Source of the DNA: Roseiarcus sp963748545
GTDB lineage: Bacteria > Pseudomonadota > Alphaproteobacteria > Rhizobiales > Beijerinckiaceae
Direction: 5' to 3'
Assembly: GCA_963748545.1 (NCBI GenBank)
Contig: CAVVJO010000003.1
Span: forward strand, 372,001-436,000
Length of the DNA: 64,000 nt
The position numbers and the translations under genes were made by a program. Shown one piece after another: positions 44,215 to 53,235 of the stretch. The first letter of the stretch is position 1. The number at the start of each line of letters is the position of its first letter. The notes beneath the pieces were generated by a model. The model was not told the origin of the DNA, did not search any database, and saw only the letters and a program-made list of their open reading frames with translations.

Positions 44215-45765
44215 TCAGTGATGAGCGCCGGTGGCCAGAGTGGTCATCTTTTCCAGGGCGTCGCCGAGCGTGAACGTCGCCGCCTTCTGCGCAGGCGGAA
44301 AATCTTTGAATGTCGCGATGAACTGGGCTGCGAGATCCTGGGCCGGATAGACCATGAAGACGTTCTCCAGCACCCACTCCCAGTAAATGTTCGACGTAAC
44401 GTCGGCGAACTCATAAGGATCCGTGCGGAGATTGAAGAGCTTCGGCAGGCGGAGAGGGACGAACGGCTCCGCCCATAACTGCAAGGTTCCCTGGCAGCGC
44501 TGCTCCATGAAGACGATCTTCCAATTGTCGTAACGGATGCCAAGGACATCGCCGTCGTCACTGAAATAGAAGAAGATCTGCCTCGGGCAGTCCGGCGTCT
44601 GGCCTGTAAGGTAGGGCGTCAGGTTGTAGCCGTCGATATGGTTTTTGAAGGTTCGGCCGTTGGCTTGGTAATTCCCGATCTTTAGCTTGTCGACGATACC
44701 GGGCTCCCCCGCCATCGCGAGAAACGTCGGCAGCCAGTCGTGGTGCTGCACGATGCCGTTCGAATAGGCGCCGGCTTTGATCTTGCCGGGCCAGCGCACC
44801 AACATGGGGACGCGGAACGCGCCCTCCCAGTTGGTGTTCTTTTCGCTGCGGAACGGCGTCGTGCCGCCGTCGGGCCACGAGTTCGAGTGCGGCCCGTTGT
44901 CGGTCGAGTACATCACGAACGTATTGTCTGCGATCCCCAGTTCGTCGAGATAGTCGAGCACCTGACCGACGTTCTTGTCGTGATCGACCATTGTGTCGTG
45001 ATACGGCGACTGCCACCGTCCCGCCTGGCCCAGGCTGTCGGGCTTCGGGTGCGTGTAAAGGTGCATGTGGGTGAAGTTGAGCCAGACGAAAAACGGCGTG
45101 TCCGCATCCGTCTGCCGCTTGATGAAGTCCTTGGTGGCGGCGACGAATTCATCGTCGCAGGTCTCCATGCGCTTCTTGGTCAGCGGCCCGGTGTCGACGA
45201 TCTTCTGCTTCCCGACTCGGCCCCAACGCGGCTCGTCGGTCGCGTCGTCTGCGTCCGTCGCCCACGAATGCAGGACCCCGCGCGGGCCGAACTTGTTGCG
45301 GAAGTTCGGGAAGTCCTTCGGGTTGGGATAGTTCGGGCGCTCGGGCTCCTCTTCGGCGTTGAGGTGATAGAGGTTGCCGAAGAACTCATCGAAGCCGTGA
45401 ACCGTCGGCAAGTATTTGTTGAGATCGCCAAGGTGGTTCTTTCCGAACTGGCCGGTCGCGTAACCCTGGTTTTTCATCAGCGCCGCGATCGTCACGATGT
45501 CGTCCGGCATGCCGACCGGGGCGGCGGGGATGCCGACCTTCGAAAGGCCGGTTCGATAGACGCTTTGGCCGGTGATGAAGGCGGAGCGGCCCGCCGTGCA
45601 GGATTGCTCTCCGTAGCAGTCGGTGAAGATCATGCCTTCGTCGGCGAGACGGTCGATGTTCGGCGTTCTGTAGCCCATCAGGCCGTGGGTATAGCAACTC
45701 AGATTTGATTGCCCGATATCGTCGCCCCAGATGACGAGGATATTCGGCTTGTCCGTTGCGGGCAT
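44215..45765 (-). CDS. Arylsulfatase (type I sulfatase)
   Basis: 516 residues from MPATDKPNILVIWGDDIGQS, with CAGGAGA before the ATG. Metal-binding Asp pair in WGDDIG; formylglycine site EQSCTAGRSAFITGQ, in CxAxR form; ATGQFGKNHLGD; DNGPHSNSWPDGG supplying Asp-Asn metal ligands. C-terminal domain ends DALEKMTTLATGAHH. Hydrolyses sulfate esters after the Cys is converted to formylglycine by a separate maturase not found in the window. No signal peptide is visible, so the location is probably cytoplasmic unless a longer start is used. Confidence 0.92.
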   Translation of the reverse strand: MPATDKPNILVIWGDDIGQSNLSCYTHGLMGYRTPNIDRLADEGMIFTDCYGEQSCTAGRSAFITGQSVYRTGLSKVGIPAAPVGMPDDIVTIAALMKNQGYATGQFGKNHLGDLNKYLPTVHGFDEFFGNLYHLNAEEEPERPNYPNPKDFPNFRNKFGPRGVLHSWATDADDATDEPRWGRVGKQKIVDTGPLTKKRMETCDDEFVAATKDFIKRQTDADTPFFVWLNFTHMHLYTHPKPDSLGQAGRWQSPYHDTMVDHDKNVGQVLDYLDELGIADNTFVMYSTDNGPHSNSWPDGGTTPFRSEKNTNWEGAFRVPMLVRWPGKIKAGAYSNGIVQHHDWLPTFLAMAGEPGIVDKLKIGNYQANGRTFKNHIDGYNLTPYLTGQTPDCPRQIFFYFSDDGDVLGIRYDNWKIVFMEQRCQGTLQLWAEPFVPLRLPKLFNLRTDPYEFADVTSNIYWEWVLENVFMVYPAQDLAAQFIATFKDFPPAQKAATFTLGDALEKMTTLATGAHH

Positions 45766-46015
45766 TGCGTTCTCCTGTCCTGATCGTCGTCGCGACACCA
45801 TTGCGGAGCCTGCTCCGCAATGGGCACCAAGAAAAGCGAAAAGAGCGGGATGGGGCGGAAGGCGAAGATGCAAATTGCGTCAGCGAACAGCGCGGGGGCG
45901 ACGCCCTTAGGGCAAGACCCGCAAGACTCGCGCCTCCGAGACATGGATCGAGGCTAAGGCGATCGCGACGGTCCGCTCATTTCCGCTTGCGCTGACGCTT
46001 CGCCTAGACCGCGCC

Positions 46016-47237
46016 TCACGCCATCACGGGCGCTCCTTGCGCCTCGTCGCTGCGACGCGGCCGGAAGGTCGAGGCGATCAGGACGGCGCCGAGGCCCATC
46101 GCCCACGAGCCGACGTAGAGCCATTGGTAACTCGCGAAGGCGTCGTAGATCAGACCTCCGGCGAGCGGCCCGGTCGCCATGCCAAGACTTCCGGCCATTG
46201 CTGTTCCGCCGATCACCGTTCCCATCATCCTCAAGGGAAAGTTTTCGCGCGCGAGCACGGCGTAGAGCGGCATGATCCCGGCGTAGATGAAGCCGAACAC
46301 GGCCGCGACCGCGTAGAACTCGCCCAGGCCCCGGGCGAATACGTAGGCGAGCGCGCCGAACGCCTGAGCCAGCAGTCCCAGAACGAGAACGCGCTTGGCG
46401 CCGAACCGATCGCCCAGCACCCCAAAGCCGACCCGGCCGAAAAGGCCCGAGAGACCTTCGAGACTGTAGATCGAAACGGCGGCGGCGAGCGGAATGCCGC
46501 AGGTCTGCGCGTAACTTACGGTGTGAAAGATCGGGCCGGAGTGGGTGGCGCAGCAGAAGAAGTTGGTCAGGATCAACACGACGAACTGTGGGGACCGCAA
46601 AGCCTGTGCGACGGAGAGCGCGGAATGCGGGTCCTCGCGCGGCGCGGCGACGGCGCCGACGCGGGCGAGCGCCGGAGGGCTGCGCACCAGAAGCGCCGCC
46701 GGGATCATCAGCACGGCCGCGACCACGGCGAGGATGGTGAGCGTCGTCCGCCAGTCGTGGCCGGAGACGAGCCAGGCTGCGAGCGGCGACAGGGTCATGG
46801 GCGCCATGCCCATGCCCGCGGAGACGAGCGAGACCGCGAGGCTCCTCTGCGTTTCGAACCAGCCCGTCACGCAGGCCATCATTGGCGCGATGATGGCGGC
46901 GGCGCTCGCGCCGACGAGCAAGCCGAACAGCAGTTGGAACGCGGTCAGGGACGGCGCGCGAGCCGCAAGCGCAAGACTGAGCGCGAGAAGCGCTGATCCG
47001 AGCAGCACCACGAGGCGGGCGCCGACCCGATCGGAAAGCGCGCCCCAGGCCATGCTGGCGAAAGCCATCGCGAGAAATCCGACGGTCATCGCGCTCGACA
47101 CGCCGGTGACCGACCAGCCGGTGTCCGCCGCGATCGGCCTCAGCAGGACGGGCAGGGAGAACATCGAACCGATCGCCACGCAACCGAGCAGGCCGCCGGC
47201 CGCGACGATCACCCAGCGATAGCGAGAACTCGGTCAT
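46016..47237 (-). CDS. MFS transporter, probable frameshift near its start
   Basis: About 406 residues, twelve helices: FSLPVLLRPIAADTGWSVTG, MAFASMAWGALSDRVGARLV, and in the second half GFGVLGDRFGAKRVLVLGLL, LYAVLARENFPLRMMGTVIG. Resembles oxalate/formate antiporter-like MFS. In the present reading the gene must start at GTG 47212 inside the first helix. If one A of the AA at 47227-47228 is surplus, an ATG at 47237 gives MTESRYRWVIVAAGGLLG, a normal MFS start. The 1222-bp span is a multiple of three only after that correction. Substrate unknown. Confidence 0.82.
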
Positions 47238-47474
47238 CGGGACCAACCTTTCGGACAAGAGGGCTGCGCGCGAAGCGGGCCATGCACGAACCGCAATTCG
47301 CACGCGGCGCCGGTCATTAAACCGTTTGGTTGAATATGAAGGAGCGGCGCCGGTTCGTCAACCGGAGGGGGCGGCAGGCTCAGTTGGCGCCTTGACCCCG
47401 AGTCCTTTGCGAACAATAGTCTCCAAGCAGAAGGCGCCAATATTGCGCGACCGAACTCCTAAGGGCAGCCCGAG

Positions 47475-47861
47475 GTGAGCAAGGCGAAACTTGAATGGTC
47501 TGAAAAGGGGGAAGCGGAGGACTACCAAGCCGCAGTCAGTTTCCTCTCGCTCTTTTGCTCGGTCTCGAAAGCCAACGCGCTCGTCAAAAAACTACGCAGC
47601 TCCAGTCTCGTTCACCATCCCGCGAAGGATTTGTTGCGCGCCGCCAATCTTCCGCTTCTGCCCGATGACGACGCGCATGTGGACAATGACCTGAAGCGAA
47701 TCCAGAAGGCGAAGCCGCTCGCGCCTGTTCTTCTCATCCGCGGCGATCTCGCAAGCGGACTCCCCCTGGCCGTCGCCGATGGGTACCATCGGATTTGCGC
47801 GGCCTATTATTTCGACGAGGCCGCCATGATTGCCTGCCAAATTGTCGGGATGGCGGAATAG
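47475..47861 (+). CDS. ParB-like hypothetical protein
   Basis: 128 residues from GTG 47475 (MSKAKLEWSEKGEAEDYQAA). The C-terminal part KPLAPVLLIRGD, LPLAVADGYHRICAAYYFDE and MIACQIVGM resembles the ParB/sulfiredoxin nuclease fold, where DGYHR takes the place of the GERR/DGHHR box. No helix-turn-helix is present. Small proteins of this kind occur in many Hyphomicrobiales without known function. Confidence 0.65.
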   Translation: MSKAKLEWSEKGEAEDYQAAVSFLSLFCSVSKANALVKKLRSSSLVHHPAKDLLRAANLPLLPDDDAHVDNDLKRIQKAKPLAPVLLIRGDLASGLPLAVADGYHRICAAYYFDEAAMIACQIVGMAE

Positions 47862-47998
47862 GGCGAAGCGCGGACGTTGCGTGGTGAGGCAGGGTGACGA
47901 CTTTCCGCGAGACCCGCGAGAGACTCACGCAAAATCTCGGGCTTTCCTGACGCCGCGTCGGCTTCGCGCGCCGGCACGCCGTCGAAGGACTCCGCAGC

Positions 47999-48778
47999 CT
48001 AGGGCGGCCCGGCCGCGACCGCGAACACTCTCGCGAGCGCCTCGATCATCTCGTCGTCTGAGTATTTGAGCGGATCGTTCACGCTTTCGACGAGCCCCTT
48101 CATCGTCAGCAGCCCCAGGGCGGCGAGGTAGGCGAGGAACGCGAGCAGACGCGGCTCGACCCTGGCGCGATTGCCGCCGTCGGGCTGCTGAGCGGCGAGC
48201 TTGTTCGCAGTCCCGGACAGGATGAGGTCGTTCAGCGGCCGGATGCGCGCGAAATGCTCCGCGTCCAATCGGACTGATCCGGGGCTCGCGAGCTGGCTCT
48301 GCAGGAACGCAAGACGGAAATCCTCCAGCCGCGGCGCATACGCCTCTACCGATCCCCGGATCAGCGCGGCAAGCGCATCCGCCCCGTCCCGCGCATCGTC
48401 CACGGCGGTGTCCACCGCACGCGCGTGGCGCTCCAGAGCCGCGAACATCAGCTCGAACAGCAATGCGTCCTTGGACGGAAAGTAGTAGTAGAGCGCAGTC
48501 TTCGTGACGCCGACCTCCCTGGCGACGGCGTCGAGCGTCGTCGCCGCGACGCCGTTTCGCAGGACGATCCGGCGAGCGGCTTCGAGGATTTCCTCGCGCG
48601 ACCTGTCGCGCCGTCGCTCCCGGCGCGCCAGCCGCGCCGCATTGTCTGGGCGATCGGGACGGGCCTTCCTCGCGGGAGGGACCTCGTCTTCGCTCTGCGA
48701 ACTTCCCACTCTTGGCTCCGTCGACAACTCCCGACCTCGCGCCGGCCCAACGTCGGCAAGCGTGACTTTGCGGGACAT
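47999..48778 (-). CDS. TetR/AcrR family regulator
   Basis: 259 residues from ATG 48778 (MSRKVTLADVGPARGRELST). An unusually long Arg-rich N-terminal tail of about 60 residues precedes the HTH (SREEILEAARRIVLRNGVAA, TTLDAVAREVGVTKTALYYY, FPSKDALLFELMF). The ligand-binding domain follows, ending MKGLVESVNDPLKYSDDEMI. Divergent from the MAPEG gene with a 15-bp palindrome in between, so it probably represses that gene and itself. Confidence 0.9.
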   Translation of the reverse strand: MSRKVTLADVGPARGRELSTEPRVGSSQSEDEVPPARKARPDRPDNAARLARRERRRDRSREEILEAARRIVLRNGVAATTLDAVAREVGVTKTALYYYFPSKDALLFELMFAALERHARAVDTAVDDARDGADALAALIRGSVEAYAPRLEDFRLAFLQSQLASPGSVRLDAEHFARIRPLNDLILSGTANKLAAQQPDGGNRARVEPRLLAFLAYLAALGLLTMKGLVESVNDPLKYSDDEMIEALARVFAVAAGPP

Positions 48779-48821
48779 CGCGACGCCCTCTTTACCCTCA
48801 GATATTAAAACTGTCCATAGG

Positions 48822-48849
48822 TTGACAAATTGACCTTTGGTCAAATAAT
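48822..48849 (+). promoter_or_regulatory. Promoter of the MAPEG gene with TetR-type operator in the spacer
   Basis: -35 TTGACA (48822-48827) and -10 AATAAT (48844-48849) separated by 16 bp. The spacer holds the perfect palindrome TTGACC-TTT-GGTCAA (48830-48844), well placed to block RNA polymerase when the divergent TetR protein binds. Confidence 0.6.
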
Positions 48850-48909
48850 GTGCTGACAGTCGATAAAGAGGGCCGCCTCGCGGCCCAGACCAACGGCAGG
48901 AAGACGCAC

Positions 48910-49377
48910 ATGGACAAGCTCTCGCTGCAAAACCCTGTTTTCGCGGTCTACGTCATCGCCGCGACGCTGATGATCCTGAAGGGCGTGGGCATGTCGTGGC
49001 TGACGGTCGCGCGGATGATCAAGGTCAACGGCGGGTTCCGCTCGCCGGAGGACGTCAGGAAGACCCCGATGAATCCGAAACCGAGCGCCAGCCAGCTCGT
49101 GCCGAACGACTACGTCGACCGCATCCGGCGCATTCAGCTCAACGACCTCGAAAGCCTGCCGTATTTTCTCGTCTCCGGACTTCTGTACGTCCTGACCGAT
49201 CCGTCGCTCTGGCTCGCGCGCGGGCTCCTGTACGGCTTCGTGGTCTCAAGACTGCTCCACTTCCTCGCCTATTTTACCGCCCAGACCCACGACATGCGGG
49301 CGACGTTCTGGTCGGTCGGATCGCTCATCCTCGTCTTCATGACGGCGCGCACGCTGATCGCGGCGCTCGGCTCGTGA
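48910..49377 (+). CDS. MAPEG family membrane protein
   Basis: 155 residues, four helices, start ATG 48910 after AGGAAG. Family marks: NPVFAVYVIAATLMILKGVG, RIRRIQLNDLESLPYFLVSG with the conserved ERxxRxHxND-like segment, and SRLLHFLAYFTAQTHDMRAT. Similar to microsomal glutathione transferase 1/PTGES proteins, which conjugate or isomerise lipophilic substrates with glutathione. Control by the adjacent TetR regulator fits a detoxification role (inference). Confidence 0.88.
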   Translation: MDKLSLQNPVFAVYVIAATLMILKGVGMSWLTVARMIKVNGGFRSPEDVRKTPMNPKPSASQLVPNDYVDRIRRIQLNDLESLPYFLVSGLLYVLTDPSLWLARGLLYGFVVSRLLHFLAYFTAQTHDMRATFWSVGSLILVFMTARTLIAALGS

Positions 49378-49436
49378 GCGCGGCGACCCGGATGGGCTCG
49401 GTTGGACGGCGCCGCTCAGGGTCCCTCGCCCCGGCC

Positions 49437-49949
49437 TCAAACGACGCCGCGCTCGCCGCGCGCTCGCACCGCCTGATCCAGTTCGTCCGCCGCAATCAGC
49501 CGCAGCGTCTCGGCGAGGGCGCGGTAGCGGTCCTGGCCGATCTCCTGCGCCCACTCGGCCTGGACCTCGCGCGAGGCGGCGTAGATCGTCTCGACGACGC
49601 CCCAGGCCCGCGGCGTGAAGCAGACGCGGCGCCGCTCGCCGTCTCCTCCGCGCCGCTCCAGGTATCCGAGGTCCTCGAGCTGGACGATGACGTGGTTCGT
49701 CGCCTGCCGGGTCATGCCGAGGTGGCGCGCAAGCTCCGACGGGCGCGCGCCGTCCGGGAGGGGATAGGAAAAGACGCGCAGGTGGGTCTCCTGAAGGTCG
49801 CCGAAGCCGGCGTTTTCGATGGCCGCGTCGATGCGTGCGCGGATGCGCCTGACGCACATGCGCAGCAGCGCCCCGACGAACGGGGGGCCTTCCCTGTCTG
49901 CGGGGGGAGAATTGTAGGCAGTCGAACTTGACATCGGTTGTAAAGTCAT
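49437..49949 (-). CDS. MarR family regulator
   Basis: 170 residues if read from ATG 49949; an ATG at 49934 gives 165. Winged helix features: LRVFSYPLPDGARPSELARH, LGMTRQATNHVIVQLEDLGY, LERRGGDGERRRVCFTPRAW. The 49949 start lies inside one of two GTAAA/TTTAC palindromes, so the 49934 start may be the true one. Divergent from the cupin-cyclase genes; likely regulator of both sides. Confidence 0.88.
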   Translation of the reverse strand: MTLQPMSSSTAYNSPPADREGPPFVGALLRMCVRRIRARIDAAIENAGFGDLQETHLRVFSYPLPDGARPSELARHLGMTRQATNHVIVQLEDLGYLERRGGDGERRRVCFTPRAWGVVETIYAASREVQAEWAQEIGQDRYRALAETLRLIAADELDQAVRARGERGVV

Positions 49950-49979
49950 TTTACGCATGAGATGTAAATTCACTTTACG
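49939..49979. promoter_or_regulatory. Two tandem MarR-type operators
   Basis: TGTAAAGTCATTTTACG (49939-49955) and TGTAAATTCACTTTACG (49963-49979) are two near-identical 17-bp sites with GTAAA/TTTAC arms, 24 bp apart start to start. They lie between the marR and cupin start codons, as expected for an autoregulated divergent pair. Confidence 0.7.
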
Positions 49980-49993
49980 AAAAGGAACGACGC

Positions 49994-50438
49994 ATGGAAA
50001 GGCCGGACAGCGAGTACGGTGCGGATCGGGCAGTTGGCGCTGCGCTTCCTGGTCGACGAGAACCAGGGGTCGGGCGATCTCGTGATGTTCGAGTTCACCG
50101 TTCCGCCCGCCGCCCGCGTGCCGGCGGCGCACTTTCACGAGGCGGTCGACGAGGTGATCTTCGGGCTCGAGGGGACGCTGACCGTCACCCGTGACGGCGA
50201 GACCCACGAGATCCGCAAGGGCGACGTCATCGCCATCCCTCGCGGCAGCGTCCACCACCACCAGAACCTGCACGAGAGTCCTTCCCGCTCGCTCGTCGTG
50301 CTGAACCCCGGAATCATCGGCCGACGCTATTTCGAGGAGATCGCCGACGCCGTGAACGGCCCAGGCGCTCCGGATCCGGCGCAGATCGGCAGGATCATGA
50401 TGCGCCACGGGCTCGTGCCGGCGGCCGAGAACGTTTGA
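49994..50438 (+). CDS. Cupin domain-containing protein, one frameshift near the start
   Basis: With one G removed from GG at 50018-50019 the start MERPDSEYVRIGQLALRF is continuous and the protein has 147 residues. Cupin motif 1 is AHFHEAVDEVIFGLEGTLTV, and motif 2 IPRGSVHHHQNLHESPSRSL; the His/Glu ligands for a metal are kept (H, H, E in HFHEAVDE; H in VHHH). Without correction only GTG 50019 can start it. Function of the small cupin is unknown: enzyme or ligand sensor. AAGGA precedes ATG 49994. The stop overlaps a TTG in the cyclase frame. Confidence 0.8.
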
Positions 50439-50485
50439 CAACACCCATTCGAACGGCGATGAACGTGGAAACGAGGAGCATGCCC

Positions 50486-51220
50486 ATGCCGGTCCGTCGC
50501 GCAACGATCTGCAAGGGGTGCTGGGGCCAGATGCGAATGCCCGTGCCGTTGCGCGGCATCGCTTCGGCGCCGTTCCGCGCCTTCGGCATCCGGCCGAGCC
50601 GCATGAACCCCAACACCTGCACGGTGTGCGAACTGATGTTCGAGAAAGTGATGAAGGCGCGCCAGATCTCGATCGACGCGACGGTGCTGTTCGCCGACCT
50701 CAGGGGTTACACCGCGCTCTCGCAGGCCCATCCTTCCGAGGCGGTGTCCGCGCTCCTCGACGCCTTCTACGACGAATGCGCGGAAGCGATCTGGGAACAT
50801 GACGGGCTGCTCAACAAGACCATGGGCGACGCCGTCATGGCGATCTTCAACTTTCCCATCCGGCAGGACGACCACGCCGCCCAGGCGGTCCGCGCGGCGC
50901 GGGCGATCCAGGAGCGCTGCGCCGCAAGGCGGGAAGCGCTTGCTGACGCGTTTGGCGCCGAAGGCTCGACGATTTGCGTGGGCGTTGGGATCGCCTCCGG
51001 AAAGGTCAGCTTCGGCGAATTCGGACGGTCGCATCAAGATCTGACAGCGATCGGGACCGTCGTGAACACCGCGTCACGGGCGCAATCCGCCGCTGCGGCG
51101 AGGGAGATTCTCGTGACGGAGGCCGTCTACGACGCCGCGCGATCGGAATTGGAGGAGGGTTCGGCTCGGGACTACCAGCTCAAGGGGTTCGACACGCCAG
51201 TGAGGCTATGGGCGGCCTGA
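50486..51220 (+). CDS. Class III adenylate/guanylate cyclase with N-terminal double CxxC
   Basis: 244 residues from ATG 50486 (GAGGAG seven bases upstream; earlier starts at TTG 50435, ATG 50459 and ATG 50480 exist). N-terminus: CKGC (Cys9, Cys12) and CTVC (Cys45, Cys48), a likely zinc or iron-sulfur site. Cyclase domain from about residue 62: metal Asp71 in LFADLRGYT, the second metal Asp in TMGDAVMAIF, and the VNTASR pair that stabilises the transition state. All key residues are kept, so it should make cAMP or cGMP. Soluble; no other sensor domain. Probably cotranscribed with the cupin gene. Confidence 0.87.
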   Translation: MPVRRATICKGCWGQMRMPVPLRGIASAPFRAFGIRPSRMNPNTCTVCELMFEKVMKARQISIDATVLFADLRGYTALSQAHPSEAVSALLDAFYDECAEAIWEHDGLLNKTMGDAVMAIFNFPIRQDDHAAQAVRAARAIQERCAARREALADAFGAEGSTICVGVGIASGKVSFGEFGRSHQDLTAIGTVVNTASRAQSAAAAREILVTEAVYDAARSELEEGSARDYQLKGFDTPVRLWAA

Positions 51221-51453
51221 AGTCGAAGCCAGGCGCGGGATCTTGAAGCGCGGATTGCCCCAGGCGCCGACCGCTCACCCCTTGCGCCTCCCGCGGCCGG
51301 GATCCGCGGCGCCCGCTCTCAGTCGACTCCAACCCGCTCTTCGGCTCTAAGCGCCGCCCTCCCAACCCTAGCCGCCGAACCTCCGCCACGAAGGCGCCGC
51401 ATGAACAATGCGACGGCGCGTTCGTTTGCCTTCACGGGAACAGGGGAAACCGC

Positions 51454-52488
51454 ATGCGCAGTTCGGCCGTCATCAATTATCGTCTGGGCAGCCTCTATGC
51501 GCTCGTCACCGCGGCCCTCTATGCGGTGCAGGAGCCGTTTTCGTTTCTCGCCGCAACGAAGCTCAGCACGCTCGAGTTCGTCTGCCTGACCCAGATCGCG
51601 CTGTTGCTCTCCATCCCCTTGCTCGGCCTCAGTTCGACCAGCCGGCGGGATCTCGCCGCGCTGCTTTCGAAGCCGTCGAACTACGCTCGGCTCGCTGTCG
51701 TCTTCGCGATCGGACTGAGCGGCCTCATATTGTACAACTTCGGCCTCGCCGGCGCGCATCCGATCATCATCTCGGCGATTCTCAACCTGCTGCCGTTCTG
51801 GGCGGCGCTGGTGGCGCTCGTCCTCTCGGGCGTCCCGATTCCGATCTCGCCCCTGGTGTTCTTTGGCTGCTTCGCCGGCGCGTTCCTCGGGGCCATGGCG
51901 GTGGCCTGGAGCCAGTTGATGGACGCCGATCAGCAGTCGCTGCACATGCTGGTCGAGAGCTTTGTCAGTGGGGCTTGGGTCTACGCGATCCCGGTTCCGA
52001 TCTGCACGGCGCTCGGGGGCACGCTGGTCGCCAAATGGTTCGGAGAGTACGACGAGGCCGCGGCGATCGCTTCGAACTTCCTGTTCGCCAACGTCCTGCT
52101 GATTCCTTCGACCCTGTTCATCCTCTACCGGCGGGGGGAGCTGGCGTTCGACGGGCAGGTTGTGGCGATCGTGCTCATGATCGCGGGCACGATCATCGCC
52201 GCGTCGATCGGGCGCGTCGTGTTTCAGAAGGCGCTCACCGTCACCGGCGGCGACAACGGCTTCGTATCGATGTTTCTCAATCTCGTCCCGGCCTTGACCG
52301 CGCTGATCTCGTTCGGCCTGTCCTGGGCCATTCCCGCCCTGCATTTTTCTTTCGACGCATGGTTCTTCGCCGGTCTCGCGCTGATCGCCGGTTCGCTGGC
52401 CCTGTTCTCGCTGAAGCCCTGCCGCGAGCCCGCAAGGGAAGGAACGGGAAGCGACCTGGGCCGCGCTCGTTCCGCGACGGGCGCTTGA
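51454..52488 (+). CDS. DMT (EamA-like) transporter
   Basis: 344 residues, about ten helices. Segments LGSLYALVTAALYAVQEPFS, CLTQIALLLSIPLLG, LNLLPFWAALVALVLSGVPI, GAMAVAWSQLMDADQQ and NGFVSMFLNLVPALTALISF show the EamA layout and close relation to the transporter at 41441-42460. GGGGAAAC precedes the ATG. Substrate unknown. Followed 51 bp later by azlC. Confidence 0.87.
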   Translation: MRSSAVINYRLGSLYALVTAALYAVQEPFSFLAATKLSTLEFVCLTQIALLLSIPLLGLSSTSRRDLAALLSKPSNYARLAVVFAIGLSGLILYNFGLAGAHPIIISAILNLLPFWAALVALVLSGVPIPISPLVFFGCFAGAFLGAMAVAWSQLMDADQQSLHMLVESFVSGAWVYAIPVPICTALGGTLVAKWFGEYDEAAAIASNFLFANVLLIPSTLFILYRRGELAFDGQVVAIVLMIAGTIIAASIGRVVFQKALTVTGGDNGFVSMFLNLVPALTALISFGLSWAIPALHFSFDAWFFAGLALIAGSLALFSLKPCREPAREGTGSDLGRARSATGA

Positions 52489-52539
52489 CGACGGAGCGGG
52501 CTCGCTGTAGCCGGGCCGCCCCGCGATAAAAGGCGCACC

Positions 52540-53235
52540 ATGTCCTCTGACGTCCCCGCCGAGGGCTTTCTCGCTGGCGCGCGGGATATCCTTCCCCTCG
52601 CGCTCGGCGTCGCGGTCTACGGGCTGGCGTTCGGGCTCCTGGCCGCGCAGGCCGGCTTCACGCCGCTTGAGATCGGGGTCATGGGCGCGGTCGTCTATGC
52701 CGGCGCCTCACAAATCATCGCGACCCAGCAATGGATGGCGGGCGCGGGCTTGGCCGGGTCGGTCTTCGCCGGCCTCGCGCTCAACCTGCGTATCCTCCTG
52801 ATGACCGCGTCGATCCGCGACGTGTTCGCCGAGCAGCCGCTGTGGAAGAGGGCGTTCGGCGCGCACGTCACCGCCGATGAGAACTGGGCGCTGCTGATGG
52901 CGGCGCGGGCGCGTGGGCGCAAGGTCGGGTACGGCTATCTGATAGGCGGCGGGCTGACGCAGATGGTCGCGTGGTGCGCCTCGACCGTGCTTGGCGTGGT
53001 GTTCGCCGCGGCGATCCCCGAGCCGAAGTCGCTTGGCATGGACTTCGCCTTCACCGCCGCCTTCATCGCCATCGCCCGGTCGCTGTGGCGGGGGCGGCCG
53101 GATCTGCTGCCGTGGTTCGTCTCGGTCGCCGTGGTGGTCGGCGGAGTGAAGCTCGCGGGAGCGCCATCGCACTGGATGCTCGCGCTCGGCGGCCTCGCCG
53201 GCGCCGCGGTCGCGGGAGCGCGCAGGAATGGATGA
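52540..53235 (+). CDS. azlC: AzlC family branched-chain amino-acid permease
   Basis: 231 residues with multiple helices. Motifs: GARDILPLALGVAVYGLAFG, EIGVMGAVVYAGASQIIATQ, ALNLRILLMTASIRDVF, GAHVTADENWALLMAARAR. AzlC is the large subunit of a two-part exporter of branched-chain amino acids. It overlaps azlD by 8 bp, the usual arrangement. Confidence 0.92.
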   Translation: MSSDVPAEGFLAGARDILPLALGVAVYGLAFGLLAAQAGFTPLEIGVMGAVVYAGASQIIATQQWMAGAGLAGSVFAGLALNLRILLMTASIRDVFAEQPLWKRAFGAHVTADENWALLMAARARGRKVGYGYLIGGGLTQMVAWCASTVLGVVFAAAIPEPKSLGMDFAFTAAFIAIARSLWRGRPDLLPWFVSVAVVVGGVKLAGAPSHWMLALGGLAGAAVAGARRNG

